Assembly (NCBI RefSeq): GCF_003966565.1
Contig: NZ_AP018718.1
Location: 2,294,001-2,358,000, forward strand
DNA length: 64,000 nt
DNA from: Sulfuricystis multivorans
Lineage (GTDB): Bacteria > Pseudomonadota > Gammaproteobacteria > Burkholderiales > Rhodocyclaceae
Reading direction: 5' to 3'
A model generated the notes under the pieces. It was not told where the DNA came from and searched no databases. It saw only the letters and a list, made by a program, of their open reading frames with translations. This document shows, piece after piece, positions 16,412-25,299 of the stretch. The translations under genes were made by a program, and so were the position numbers. The first letter of the stretch is position 1. Each line of letters starts with the position of its first letter.

Positions 16412-17641
16412 ATGATCATGCGTCGCCGTGCTGGCCCGCAATGTGACCGCGTAGAACATGGCAGCGTTGGCGCCGGGCCGCCCCAAGCCAACGCGGCTTA
16501 TTTTTCGACCTGCCCCCGCGGGCTGGAGGCGCTGCTCGCCGAGGACATCGCCGCCTGTGGCGGCACCGCGATCACCACGACGCCCGGCGGCGCGGGGTTT
16601 TCGGGCAGCCTGGAAACCTGCTACCGGTTGAACCTCCATTCGCGCATCGCCACCCGCGTGCTGTGCCGTCTCGCCAGCGCCGAATATCGAGACGAGCGCG
16701 ACATCTACCGGCTCGCCTTCGAGATCGCCTGGCCAAGACTGTTCGAGGTCTCGCGCAGCATCCGCGTCTATGTCACCGCGACCAAGGCGCCGGTAAAAAG
16801 CCTCGAATACCTCACGCTGAAAGTCAAGGATGCCGTCTGCGACCGTTTCCGCGCCGATTGTGGCCGCCGGCCCGATGTGAATACCGCGGCGCCCGACGTG
16901 CGCATCCACCTCTACGTCACGGCCACAGAGGCGACCTTGTATCTCGACACCTCGGGCGAGCCCCTGTGGTTAAGAGGCCAGAAAATCGCCAAGGTCGCCG
17001 CGCCGCTGAAGGAAAACCTCGCCGCCGGCATCCTGCGTCTGTCCGGCTGGAGGCCCGGAGTGCCACTGATCGATCCGATGTGCGGCTCGGGTACCTTGCT
17101 GCTCGAGGCGGCCGGGATGGCACTCGATGACGCGCCGGGCCTGTCGCGCGAGATGAAGGATTTCGGCTTCACGAAGTGGCTCGACTACCGGCCGGCGCTG
17201 TGGAAGCGGCTGTGCGTCGAGGCCGCCGAGCGTCGTGTCGCCGCGCCGGGAAAGCTGCCGATCTGGGGAGCCGACCTCAATGCCGATGCCGTGGCGCGCA
17301 CGCGGCAAAACCTGGCCCATGCCGGTCTGGATCACCTGATCGAGGTGCGCAAGATCGACATTCTCGACATCACCCCGCCGGCGCCAGGCGGTGTGCTGGT
17401 CGCCAATCCGCCTTATGGCGAACGTCTTGGCGAGCTCGACGCGCTGGCGGCCTTCTATCCGCGACTCGGCGATGCGCTCAAAAAACGCTTCGCCGGCTGG
17501 AGCTGCTGGTTCCTCTCTGCCGATGCGCGCCTGCCGAAGCTGATCGGTCTGAAGCCGAAGCGAAAGATTCCGCTCTGGAACGGGCCGCTCGAGTGCCGGC
17601 TCTACGGCTTCGATATCGTCGCTGGCAGCGCGCGCAAATGA
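16412..17641 (+). CDS. THUMP-domain rRNA guanine-N2 methyltransferase (RlmL N-domain type)
   Basis: About 409 residues. After the N-terminal YFSTCPRGLEALLAEDI comes a THUMP domain, then a SAM methyltransferase with LIDPMCGSGTLLLEAAG and the catalytic VANPPYGERLGELDAL. It corresponds to the RlmL half of E. coli RlmKL (23S m2G2445) without the RlmK half. The start is uncertain: TTG 16403 overlaps the hemJ stop, and ATGs occur at 16412 and 16418. Homologues begin close to FSTCPRGL, so the ~30 residues before it are extra and include a copy of a 31-bp palindrome (16464-16494). A second dispersed repeat lies at 16663-16686. Confidence 0.8.
   Translation: MIMRRRAGPQCDRVEHGSVGAGPPQANAAYFSTCPRGLEALLAEDIAACGGTAITTTPGGAGFSGSLETCYRLNLHSRIATRVLCRLASAEYRDERDIYRLAFEIAWPRLFEVSRSIRVYVTATKAPVKSLEYLTLKVKDAVCDRFRADCGRRPDVNTAAPDVRIHLYVTATEATLYLDTSGEPLWLRGQKIAKVAAPLKENLAAGILRLSGWRPGVPLIDPMCGSGTLLLEAAGMALDDAPGLSREMKDFGFTKWLDYRPALWKRLCVEAAERRVAAPGKLPIWGADLNADAVARTRQNLAHAGLDHLIEVRKIDILDITPPAPGGVLVANPPYGERLGELDALAAFYPRLGDALKKRFAGWSCWFLSADARLPKLIGLKPKRKIPLWNGPLECRLYGFDIVAGSARK
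16464..16494. repeat. 31-bp palindromic repeat (GCGTTGGC...GCCAACGC), copy in the methyltransferase N-terminus
   Basis: Eight-bp perfect arms flank a GC-rich centre. The same palindrome occurs in each unit of the 165-bp array (25300, 25465, 25630) and, imperfectly, at 29192-29222. Here it is read through in frame as part of the nonconserved N-terminus. Confidence 0.75.
16663..16686 (+). repeat. Dispersed ~25-bp repeat inside the methyltransferase gene
   Basis: GTGCCGTCTCGCCAGCGCCG then AATA, identical to the 14047 copy over the first 20 bp. It is read in frame as CRLASAEY. Confidence 0.7.
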
Positions 17642-17644
17642 TGA

Positions 17645-18133
17645 CTATTTGCTGAACAAGGGCAGAATAAACTGCCAGACGAGATACAGAACGACGAGGA
17701 CGACCGCCAGTTTGCCCACCACGGCAAAGAGTCCGCCACTGCTTCCTTCGCTGTGCTGAATGTGGGTCACCGGCTGCGGTTTGACGCCGATCTCCCGCTC
17801 TTCGCGGGCGTAGCTGTCCCGCGCCACGAGCGGATCGAGCGGGTCGCCCAGATCCGCGCCGCGGTCCTGTTTGTCGACCTTTTGATAAGCCTCGCGCAGT
17901 GGAATCTGCAACTTGCGGGCGAGATCGATCGCGCGGATCAGCTTGTTGATCTCGGCGAGGAATAGCAATTCAGCCGTCACCTCGACAGGGAAACCGCTGC
18001 GTTGGCCATCGCGCGTATCCGTCATCAGATGCGTGATGTACTGGTCGAGATCGTGGGTGCCCCACAGCATGCAGATGCGATTGCGGATGTGCGGGTAGGC
18101 TTCGATGGCGCTGGCTTCAGTGGTGGGCTTCAT
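17645..18133 (-). CDS. Unknown protein with C-terminal membrane anchor, downstream of pilTU
   Basis: 162 residues. The N-terminal half is soluble and looks conserved in style (RNRICMLWGTHDLDQYITHL, AELLFLAEINKLIRAIDLA). A charged linker follows, then one C-terminal hydrophobic helix (AVVGKLAVVLVVLYLVWQF) with a short LFSK tail, as in a tail-anchored protein. I do not recognise a family. It lies 21 bp after pilU on the same strand, so it is probably the third gene of a pilT–pilU operon and may relate to twitching. A plausible AGGACG ribosome-binding site precedes ATG 18133. Confidence 0.75.
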   Translation of the reverse strand: MKPTTEASAIEAYPHIRNRICMLWGTHDLDQYITHLMTDTRDGQRSGFPVEVTAELLFLAEINKLIRAIDLARKLQIPLREAYQKVDKQDRGADLGDPLDPLVARDSYAREEREIGVKPQPVTHIQHSEGSSGGLFAVVGKLAVVLVVLYLVWQFILPLFSK

Positions 18134-18154
18134 GATCGGTTCGTCCTGGGCAGG

Positions 18155-19291
18155 TTAGACGATGTCGAGATTCTTGATGCCGCTGGCGAGATCGCGCTCG
18201 GCCATTTCCTTGCCGTGCAGCTTGATCTGCAGGCGCACTTCGTTCATCGAGTCGGCGAAGCGCAGTGCATCCTCGTAGCTGATCTTGCCGGCTTCATAGA
18301 GATCGAACAGCGCCTGGTCGAATGTCTGCATGCCGAGTTCCCGCGAACGCTTCATCACCTCCTTGATCTCGTGCACCTCGCCCTTGCCGATCAGATCGGA
18401 GATCAGCGGCGAGTTGATCAGGATCTCGACCGCCGCGACGCGCCCCTTGCCTTCGCGTGCCGGTAGCAGCCGCTGCGAGACGACGGCCTTCAGATTCAAT
18501 GACAGATCCATCAACAGCTGTGGCCGCCGATCCTCGGGAAAGAAGTTGATGATGCGATCCATCGCCTGGTTGGCATTGTTCGCGTGCAGTGTCCCCATGC
18601 ACAGATGGCCGGTCTCGGCGAAGGCGATCGCGTGCTCCATCGTCTCCCGATCGCGGATCTCGCCGATCAGGATCACGTCGGGCGCCTGACGCAACGTATT
18701 CTTCAGCGCCGCTTCCCAGGAATCGGTATCGACACCGACCTCGCGCTGGGTAATGATGCAGTTCTTGTGCTCATGCACGTATTCGATCGGGTCTTCGATC
18801 GTGATGATGTGGCCGTAGCTGTGTTCGTTACGGTAGCCGATCATCGCCGCGAGCGAAGTCGATTTGCCCGAGCCGGTGCCACCGACGAACAGCACCAGAC
18901 CGCGCTTGGTCATGCCGATGTCCTTGAGGACGGGCGGCAAGCCGAGGTCCTCGAATTTCGGGATCGCCGTGTTGATGGTGCGGAACACCAGGCCGACGCG
19001 CCCCTGCTGGATGAAGGCATTGACGCGGAAGCGGCCGATGCCGGCAGGCGAGATCGCGAAATTGCACTCCTTGGTTTCTTCGAAAGTCGCCGCCTGCTTG
19101 TCGTTCATCACCGCGTGCGCCAGCTCGATCGTGTGCTGGGGCATCAGCGGCTGCGCGGTGACCGGCGTCACCTTGCCGTCGACCTTGATCGCCGGCGGAA
19201 AGCCGGCGGTGATGAACAGGTCCGAACCCTTCTTCTGCACCAGCATCGCCAAGAGCTGGTATAGGAATTTGAGCGATTCGTCGCGTTCCAT
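18155..19291 (-). CDS. pilU: Type IV pilus retraction ATPase PilU
   Basis: 378 residues. A GspE/PilT-type ATPase with Walker A GGTGSGKSTSLAAMIG, Asp-box TIEDPIEYVHEH, Walker B region DVILIGEIRDRETMEHA and His-box GHLCMGTLHANN. The N-terminus (LLAMLVQKKGSDLFITAG) and the position 5 bp after pilT mark it as PilU rather than a second PilT. It acts in the cytoplasm at the pilus base with PilT to depolymerise pili. Confidence 0.93.
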   Translation of the reverse strand: MERDESLKFLYQLLAMLVQKKGSDLFITAGFPPAIKVDGKVTPVTAQPLMPQHTIELAHAVMNDKQAATFEETKECNFAISPAGIGRFRVNAFIQQGRVGLVFRTINTAIPKFEDLGLPPVLKDIGMTKRGLVLFVGGTGSGKSTSLAAMIGYRNEHSYGHIITIEDPIEYVHEHKNCIITQREVGVDTDSWEAALKNTLRQAPDVILIGEIRDRETMEHAIAFAETGHLCMGTLHANNANQAMDRIINFFPEDRRPQLLMDLSLNLKAVVSQRLLPAREGKGRVAAVEILINSPLISDLIGKGEVHEIKEVMKRSRELGMQTFDQALFDLYEAGKISYEDALRFADSMNEVRLQIKLHGKEMAERDLASGIKNLDIV

Positions 19292-19296
19292 GCGCT

Positions 19297-20340
19297 TTAC
19301 CCGAGGAAACTATCCTTGTTGGCGGCTTTGGCGCGCGCCTCGGCCGCCGAGACGATGTTGCGCTTGACCAGATCCGCCAGACACTGGTCGAGGGTCTGCA
19401 TGCCAAACGCCTGGCCGGTCTGGATCGCCGAATACATCTGCGCGACCTTGTTCTCGCGGATCAGGTTGCGGATCGCCGGTGTGCCGATCATGATCTCGTG
19501 TGCGGCGACCCGACCATTGCCGTCCTTGGTCTTCAACAGCGTCTGCGCGATCACCGCGCGCAAGGATTCGGACAACATCGAACGCACCATCTCCTTTTCC
19601 GCCGCGGGGAAGACGTCGACGATCCGGTCGATGGTCTTGGCCGCCGACGAGGTGTGCAGCGTGCCGAACACCAAGTGGCCGGTTTCGGCGGCAGTGAGCG
19701 CCAGACGGATCGTTTCCAGATCGCGCATCTCGCCGACGAGGATCACGTCCGGATCCTCACGCAAGGCCGAACGCAAGGCATTGGCGAATGACAACGTGTG
19801 CGGGCCAACCTCGCGCTGGTTGATCAGGCACTTCTTCGACTCATGGACGAATTCGATCGGATCTTCGACGGTGAGGATGTGAGCATATTCCTTTTCGTTG
19901 ATGTGATCGATCATTGCCGCCAGCGTCGTCGATTTGCCGGAGCCGGTGGGCCCAGTAACCAGCACGATGCCGCGCGGCTGGTCGGCAATCTCGGCGAAAA
20001 TCTTCGGCGCGTTGAGCTGTTCGAGGGTGAGCACCTTCGATGGAATGGTACGGAACGCCGCCGCTGCACCGCGGTTCTGCACATAGGCATTGACGCGGAA
20101 GCGCGCCAGATTCGGCACCGCGAACGAGAAATCGCATTCCAGCGTCTCTTCGTAGTGCTTACGCTGGGCATCGTTCATGATGTCATAGACCATCGCATGC
20201 ACATCCTTGTGCTCCATCGGCGGCAGGTTGATGCGCCGGATGTCGCCATGCACGCGGATCATTGGCGGCAGTCCCGAAGACAAGTGCAGGTCCGAGGCCT
20301 TGTTCTTGACGGCAAACGCCAGCAATTCGGTAATGTCCAT
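19297..20340 (-). CDS. pilT: Type IV pilus twitching motility ATPase PilT
   Basis: 347 residues. LLAFAVKNKASDLHLSSGLP opens the protein. Walker A is GPTGSGKSTTLAAMID, the Asp-box is TVEDPIEFVHES, the Walker B region is DVILVGEMRDLETIRLAL, and the His-box is GHLVFGTLHTSSAAKTIDR. The PilT-specific AIRNLIRENK motif is present near the C-terminus. It powers pilus retraction. It diverges from yggS across 67 bp. Confidence 0.95.
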   Translation of the reverse strand: MDITELLAFAVKNKASDLHLSSGLPPMIRVHGDIRRINLPPMEHKDVHAMVYDIMNDAQRKHYEETLECDFSFAVPNLARFRVNAYVQNRGAAAAFRTIPSKVLTLEQLNAPKIFAEIADQPRGIVLVTGPTGSGKSTTLAAMIDHINEKEYAHILTVEDPIEFVHESKKCLINQREVGPHTLSFANALRSALREDPDVILVGEMRDLETIRLALTAAETGHLVFGTLHTSSAAKTIDRIVDVFPAAEKEMVRSMLSESLRAVIAQTLLKTKDGNGRVAAHEIMIGTPAIRNLIRENKVAQMYSAIQTGQAFGMQTLDQCLADLVKRNIVSAAEARAKAANKDSFLG

Positions 20341-20355
20341 GTGAGAAACGCTCCG

Positions 20356-20384
20356 TGCAACCGGTCAGGGCGGTTCGGTATACT
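20356..20384 (+). promoter_or_regulatory. Candidate promoter of yggS–proC operon
   Basis: TATACT (20379-20384) is a near-perfect -10 box with a weak TGCAAC -35 box 17 bp upstream. It lies in the pilT–yggS divergent spacer, 23 bp before the yggS start. Confidence 0.45.
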
Positions 20385-20407
20385 GATTCCAGCAATTCAA
20401 ACGCTAT

Positions 20408-21100
20408 ATGACAACAATTTCTGCCAACCTGCAAGCCGTGAATAGGCGCATTATCCACGCCTGTTCTGCCGCCGGGCGCGACCCGGGCACGGTACGGCTC
20501 ATCGCCGTCTCGAAAACCTTCCCGGCAGAAGCGGTGCGCGAAGCCCATCATGCCGGCCAGCAGGCCTTCGGTGAAAGTTACGTGCAGGAAGCCTTGGCGA
20601 AACAGGCCCAACTTGCCGATCTCGAGCTCGAATGGCATTTCATCGGCCCACTGCAGAGCAACAAAACCAAGGCCGTGGCCGAGCATTTCGCCTGGGTGCA
20701 TTCGGTCGACCGCCTCAAGATCGCCGAGCGGCTCTCGGCGCAGCGCCCCGCCGACCTGCCGCCGCTTAACGTCTGCGTCGAGGTCAATGTCAGCGGCGAA
20801 GCGACCAAGAGCGGCTGCACGCCAGAGGAAGCGCCGGCCTTGTGCCATGCGGTGGCGCAGCTTCCCAATCTCAAGCTGCGCGGCCTGATGACGATCCCGG
20901 CGCCGGCGCCGGACTCGGCGCTGGTCAAACGGCAGTTCGCCCAGCTGCGCTCCCTGTTCGAACGAATCAGGCGGGGTGGCCTGGAGCTCGATACCTTGTC
21001 GATGGGCATGAGCCACGACCTCGAAGAGGCCATCCAAGAGGGCGCGACCATCGTGCGCATCGGCACGGCCATTTTCGGCGAGAGGAAACACACGACATGA
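20408..21100 (+). CDS. yggS: PLP homeostasis protein YggS (PLPBP family)
   Basis: 230 residues with the fold-type III PLP-binding pattern: LIAVSKTFPAEAVREAH carries the PLP lysine, then FGESYVQEALAK, WHFIGPLQSNK, VCVEVNVSGEATKSGC, RGLMTIPAP and LSMGMSHDLEEAIQEGATIVRIGTAIFG near the end. It has no known catalytic activity and buffers PLP. The stop overlaps proC by ATGA, the usual yggS–proC pairing. Confidence 0.93.
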   Translation: MTTISANLQAVNRRIIHACSAAGRDPGTVRLIAVSKTFPAEAVREAHHAGQQAFGESYVQEALAKQAQLADLELEWHFIGPLQSNKTKAVAEHFAWVHSVDRLKIAERLSAQRPADLPPLNVCVEVNVSGEATKSGCTPEEAPALCHAVAQLPNLKLRGLMTIPAPAPDSALVKRQFAQLRSLFERIRRGGLELDTLSMGMSHDLEEAIQEGATIVRIGTAIFGERKHTT

Positions 21101-21909
21101 AAATCACCTTCATCGGCGGCGGCAACATGGCCACCGCGCTGATCGGCGGCCTGCGCCAACAGGGCTTCTCGGCCGCCGGCATCCAGGTCGTCGATCCTGT
21201 CGAGGAAACCCGTGCGCGGCTCACCGAAACCTACGGCGTGCGCTCTACACCGGCCATCGACCCCGCGGCCCTCAACTGTGAAGTGCTGATGCTCGCCGTC
21301 AAGCCGCAGATCATGAAGGAAGCCCTTCTGCCTGCCGCCGGCAAGCTGACGGACCAGCTCGTCATCAGCATCGCCGCCGGCTTGCGGCTTGCCGACATCA
21401 GTCGCTGGCTCGGTGGTTACCAGCGCATCGTGCGCAGCATGCCGAACACGCCCGCGCTGATCGGCGCTGGCATCACGGGACTTTACGCACCGCCCGCGGT
21501 CGATCACGCAGACCGCGCGCAGGCCGAGAAGATCCTTCGCGCGGTCGGTCGCACGCTGTGGGTCGACGACGAGGCGCTGATGGACGTCGTCACCGCCGTC
21601 TCGGGCAGCGGGCCGGCCTATGTCTTCTACTTCATCGAAGCCCTGCAAAATGCCGGTGCGGCGCTGGGCCTTGGGGCCGAAACGGCGCGCCTGCTGGCGA
21701 TCGAAACCTTCCTCGGCGCGGCCAAACTCGCCGCAAAGAGCACCGAACCCGTTGACCAGCTGCGCCAGCGCGTCACCTCGAAGGGCGGCACCACCGCAGC
21801 GGCGCTCGAAGTATTCGATGGCGAAGCGCTCGCCGCAATCGTCGCCCGAGGTGTGGCAGCGGCGGCCGCGCGCGGCCGAGAACTCAGCGAAATCCTCGGG
21901 AAAGACTGA
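21097..21909 (+). CDS. proC: Pyrroline-5-carboxylate reductase
   Basis: 270 residues. The N-terminal NAD(P) motif is FIGGGNMATALIGGL; MLAVKPQIM, RSMPNTPALIGAGITGLY and the C-terminal catalytic block TAVSGSGPAYVFYFIEAL and TSKGGTTAAALEV follow. It reduces pyrroline-5-carboxylate to proline, the last step of proline synthesis. ATGA overlaps join it to yggS and yggT. Confidence 0.95.
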   Translation: MKITFIGGGNMATALIGGLRQQGFSAAGIQVVDPVEETRARLTETYGVRSTPAIDPAALNCEVLMLAVKPQIMKEALLPAAGKLTDQLVISIAAGLRLADISRWLGGYQRIVRSMPNTPALIGAGITGLYAPPAVDHADRAQAEKILRAVGRTLWVDDEALMDVVTAVSGSGPAYVFYFIEALQNAGAALGLGAETARLLAIETFLGAAKLAAKSTEPVDQLRQRVTSKGGTTAAALEVFDGEALAAIVARGVAAAAARGRELSEILGKD

Positions 21910-22454
21910 TGCTGGCGCAGATTCTCGCTCTCCTGCTCGGCACCGCGACGAGCCTCATCACCCTCGCCTGTCTTTTGCGCATCTGGATGCAATGGCTGCG
22001 TGCCCCCTTTGGCAATCCCGTCGGCCAGTTCGTCGTCACATTCACCAACTGGGCCGTGTTGCCGTTGCGGCGCCTCGTGCCCGGGCTGTTCGGCCTCGAT
22101 CTGGCCAGCGTGCTGGCCGCTTGGCTTGCGCAATGCGTGTATTTCTTCGTCATGGCGAGCCTGGCCGGCGTCGACATCCTCGCCTGGGGCGGCTTTTTCG
22201 CCCTCGTCTGGACTGCCACCTTGGCGCTCCTCAAACTGTTCGTCTATCTGCTGATGGGCATCGTGATCCTCGCCGCGATCCTGTCATGGATCGCGCCTTA
22301 CGCTCCGGCATCACCGCTGTTTTATGCTCTCGCCGCACCGCTTTTGCAGCCGGCGCGCCGCCTCGTGCCAGTGATCGGCGGGCTCGATTTCGCCCCGCTC
22401 ATCGTCGTCCTGCTGTTGCAGGTGGTGCTGATCGTGCTGGAGAACCTGCGCTGA
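21909..22454 (+). CDS. yggT: YggT-family membrane protein
   Basis: 181 residues with two tandem YggT repeats, each a pair of transmembrane helices around a CLLRIWMQWLR- or ILSWIAPYAP-type segment, then LLQPARRLVPVIGGLDFAPL. The family is implicated in osmotic or K+ tolerance and in envelope processes, but its activity is unclear. TGATG overlap with proC and ATGA overlap with yggU show one operon. Confidence 0.88.
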   Translation: MLAQILALLLGTATSLITLACLLRIWMQWLRAPFGNPVGQFVVTFTNWAVLPLRRLVPGLFGLDLASVLAAWLAQCVYFFVMASLAGVDILAWGGFFALVWTATLALLKLFVYLLMGIVILAAILSWIAPYAPASPLFYALAAPLLQPARRLVPVIGGLDFAPLIVVLLLQVVLIVLENLR

Positions 22455-22747
22455 TGGCTGACTGGATCAAATCAGACGGCGATGGAGTGATCCTCCTACT
22501 CCACATCCAGCCGGGGGCAAAGAAGACCGAGGTCGCCGGCCTGTATGGCAATGCGCTGAAGATCCGGCTTGCCGCACCGCCGGTCGAGGGCAAGGCCAAT
22601 GACGCGCTGCACGCCTTCCTGGCGAAGAAACTCGGCGCTGGCAGGAAGGCAGTGGAGCTCGTCAGTGGCGAGACTTCGCGGACCAAGCGCGTGCGCATCC
22701 TGGGTGTTGCGGCAAAGGACGTGCGGGCGGCACTCGGCATGGGGTGA
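22454..22747 (+). CDS. yggU: YggU/DUF167 family small protein
   Basis: 97 residues. It opens with [20 protein letters not shown] and has the DUF167 core [20 protein letters not shown] and [12 protein letters not shown]. Function is unknown. A dispersed repeat (22628-22651) encodes the KLGAGRKA stretch between these conserved blocks. Confidence 0.88.
   Translation: MADWIKSDGDGVILLLHIQPGAKKTEVAGLYGNALKIRLAAPPVEGKANDALHAFLAKKLGAGRKAVELVSGETSRTKRVRILGVAAKDVRAALGMG
22628..22651 (-). repeat. Dispersed ~25-bp repeat inside yggU
   Basis: AAACTCGGCGCTGGCAGGAA then GGCA, the reverse orientation of the 14047 copy. It is read in frame as KLGAGRKA. Confidence 0.65.
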
Positions 22748-22749
22748 GC

Positions 22750-23586
22750 ATGGCGACCTACGCGATCGGCGATGTGCAGGGTTGTTTCGAGCCGCTCGAA
22801 CGGCTGCTCGACTACCTGCGTTTTTCACCCGCGTCGGATCGGCTCTGGTTCGTCGGCGATCTGGTCAATCGCGGCCCCGCCTCGCTCGAGGTGCTGCGCT
22901 TCGTCAAGGCCCTGAACGATGCGGCGACCATTGTGCTCGGCAATCATGATCTGCACTTGGTGATGCAGGCCGAAGGCTTCGGCAAGGCAAGCCGAGAGGA
23001 CACGCTCGATGCGGTGCTCACGGCGCCCGACCGCGAGGAGCTCATCGCCTGGCTGCGCAGCCGGCCGCTGTTCCATGTCGAGGGTGAATGGGCGATGGTG
23101 CATGCCGGCCTGTTGCCATGCTGGGACGTGGCCAAGGCGCAGGCGCTCTCGGATGAGGTCTCGGCGGCGCTCACCGCATCCGATTACCGTGAATTCCTCG
23201 CCCACATGTGGGGCTCGGAGCCGGACGCCTGGCGCGACGATCTTTGCGGTTGGGATCGGCTGCGCGTGGTGGTGAATGCGATGACGCGGATGCGCTTCGT
23301 CACGCCAGAGGGGCGCATGGAATTTCGCGCGGCCGGCGCAAAGGGGCCGCCGGAACGGGGGCCCGCCGGCACGCTGCCATGGTTCGCGGTACCGGGACGC
23401 AAGAGCGCCGATCACCACATCGTCTTCGGCCACTGGTCGGCGCTGGGCTTCCGGCAGATGGACAACGTGCTGGCGCTGGATTCGGGCTGCCTGTGGGGCG
23501 GCAGCCTCACTGCGGTGCGCCTCGAAGACCGGCGCGTGTTCCAGATGCCTTGCGGGCAGGCGGCCAAGCCGACCGGTTGGCAATGA
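22750..23586 (+). CDS. apaH: Symmetrical diadenosine tetraphosphatase
   Basis: 278 residues. A metallophosphatase with [30 protein letters not shown] and [10 protein letters not shown] as metal-binding motifs, then [13 protein letters not shown] and [10 protein letters not shown]. It hydrolyses Ap4A to two ADP. ATG 22750 is preferred to GTG 22744 (which would add two residues) because homologues start at MATYAIGD. It ends 1 bp from the end of the convergent ychF. Confidence 0.93.
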   Translation: MATYAIGDVQGCFEPLERLLDYLRFSPASDRLWFVGDLVNRGPASLEVLRFVKALNDAATIVLGNHDLHLVMQAEGFGKASREDTLDAVLTAPDREELIAWLRSRPLFHVEGEWAMVHAGLLPCWDVAKAQALSDEVSAALTASDYREFLAHMWGSEPDAWRDDLCGWDRLRVVVNAMTRMRFVTPEGRMEFRAAGAKGPPERGPAGTLPWFAVPGRKSADHHIVFGHWSALGFRQMDNVLALDSGCLWGGSLTAVRLEDRRVFQMPCGQAAKPTGWQ

Positions 23587-23587
23587 T

Positions 23588-24682
23588 TCAGACGTTGAAC
23601 AGAAAGTTCATCACGTCGCCATCCTTGACGACGTAATCCTTGCCTTCGGCGCGCATCTTGCCGGCTTCCTTGGCGCCTTGCTCGCCCCCAAAGGCGATGA
23701 AGTCATCATAGGCGATGGTCTGGGCGCGGATGAAGCCGCGCTCGAAATCGCTGTGGATCACGCCGGCTGCCTGCGGCGCGGTGTCGCCCTGATGGATCGT
23801 CCAGGCGCGCACTTCCTTGACCCCGGCGGTGAAATAGGTCTGCAGCCCCAACAGGTGATAGGCGGCGCGGATCAGGCGATTCAAGCCCGGCTCGGCTAGC
23901 CCCAAGTCGGCGAGGAACACTTGCTTGTCTTCGTCCGACAGATCGGCGATCTCGGCCTCGATCGCCGCGCAGATCGGCACCACCTCCGCGCCCTCCTTGG
24001 CGGCGTGCGCGATGACGGCATCGAGATGCGGATTGTTCGTGAAGCCGTCTTCCTTGACATTCGCCGCGTAAAGCACGGGCTTCGCGGTAAGCAGAAAGAA
24101 CTGCCGCAGATTGCCCCATTCCTCTTTGGCCAGATCGAGCGCGCGCACCGGCTTCGCTTCGTTCAGTTGCTTTTGACACTTTTCCAGCACATCGACCAAG
24201 AGCTTCGCTTCCTTGTCGCCGCCGGCCTTGGCCTGCTTCGAGTAACGCGCCAGCGCTTTCTCGACGGTGGCGAGATCGGCCAGACACAGCTCGGTATCGA
24301 TCACCTCGATGTCGCGGATCGGGTCGACGCTGCCCGAGACATGAACGACGTTCGGATCATCGAAGCAGCGCACGACATGGACGATTGCGTCGGTCTCGCG
24401 GATGTTGGCGAGGAACTGGTTGCCCAGACCCTCGCCCTTGCTCGCCCCGGCGACGAGACCGGCGATGTCGACGAATTCGACGACGGCTGGGACGACGCGC
24501 TGCGGCTTGACGATCTTTGCCAGCTCAGCCAGACGCGGGTCGGGCACCTCGACGATGCCGACATTCGGCTCGATGGTGCAGAAGGGATAGTTCTCCGCGG
24601 CGATGCCCGATTTGGTCAGTGCATTGAACAGGGTGGACTTGCCAACGTTGGGCAGCCCGACGATTCCGCATTTCAAACTCAT
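23588..24682 (-). CDS. ychF: Ribosome-associated ATPase YchF (Obg family)
   Basis: 364 residues. The G1 motif is [40 protein letters not shown] is the G3 region. The C-terminal TGS domain includes [26 protein letters not shown] as adjoining pieces. YchF prefers ATP over GTP. Its start overlaps the pth stop by ATGA. Confidence 0.95.
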   Translation of the reverse strand: MSLKCGIVGLPNVGKSTLFNALTKSGIAAENYPFCTIEPNVGIVEVPDPRLAELAKIVKPQRVVPAVVEFVDIAGLVAGASKGEGLGNQFLANIRETDAIVHVVRCFDDPNVVHVSGSVDPIRDIEVIDTELCLADLATVEKALARYSKQAKAGGDKEAKLLVDVLEKCQKQLNEAKPVRALDLAKEEWGNLRQFFLLTAKPVLYAANVKEDGFTNNPHLDAVIAHAAKEGAEVVPICAAIEAEIADLSDEDKQVFLADLGLAEPGLNRLIRAAYHLLGLQTYFTAGVKEVRAWTIHQGDTAPQAAGVIHSDFERGFIRAQTIAYDDFIAFGGEQGAKEAGKMRAEGKDYVVKDGDVMNFLFNV

Positions 24683-25278
24683 GATGCTTCCTTTTTCGGT
24701 GCCGCGGGACGCGCATTGATGCGCTGCATCGCGGCGTTGAAATCGCCGTTGATGATGAGCGGCCAGACGGCCAGCGCGCGATCGAGCGCGGCGTCGATTT
24801 CCGCCGCTTCTTCCTTGCGCGGCGGCTTCAACACATAGTCGATCACTTGGTTGCGATCGCCCGGATGGCCGATGCCGATGCGCAGCCGCCAGTAATCCTG
24901 CGTGCCGAGATGGCTGGTGATGTCCTTCAAGCCGTTGTGGCCACCCAAGCCCCCGCCAAACTTGAGGCGCAGTTGGCCCGGCGGCAGGTCGAGCTCGTCA
25001 TGGACGACGAGCATTTCGGCAGGCTCGATGCGGTAGAAATGCAGCACCGCCTGCACCGACAGGCCCGAGCGATTCATGAAGGTCTGCGGTTTCAAGAGGA
25101 AAAAATCGGCGCTGCCGACACGGCGTTTGGCGATGAGTCCATGAAAACGTGCTTCGCGCGCAAACGGCACGCCAAGCTCACGCGCCAGCCGCTCACAAAA
25201 CCAAAACCCGGCGTTGTGCCGGGTTTCAAGGTAGTCGGGGCCTGGGTTGCCCAGCCCGACGACGAGACGCAGCGCCAC
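24679..25278 (-). CDS. pth: Peptidyl-tRNA hydrolase
   Basis: 199 residues. [20 protein letters not shown] contains the catalytic His; [23 protein letters not shown] and GHNGLKDI are further Pth motifs. It releases tRNA from peptidyl-tRNA that has dropped off the ribosome. The start is taken as GTG 25278, where homology begins; the frame continues upstream into the 165-bp repeat array without similarity. It is separated from rplY by the array, so its expression may depend on reading through that structured region. Confidence 0.92.
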   Translation of the reverse strand: MALRLVVGLGNPGPDYLETRHNAGFWFCERLARELGVPFAREARFHGLIAKRRVGSADFFLLKPQTFMNRSGLSVQAVLHFYRIEPAEMLVVHDELDLPPGQLRLKFGGGLGGHNGLKDITSHLGTQDYWRLRIGIGHPGDRNQVIDYVLKPPRKEEAAEIDAALDRALAVWPLIINGDFNAAMQRINARPAAPKKEAS

Positions 25279-25299
25279 AGGGAAACGATCATCCACGCA

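Noticed and set aside
20911-20934. ACTCGGCGCTGGTCAAACGG in yggS as a dispersed repeat copy
   Set aside because: It matches only part of the consensus and lacks the AAA flank; it is kept as a doubtful copy and not counted.
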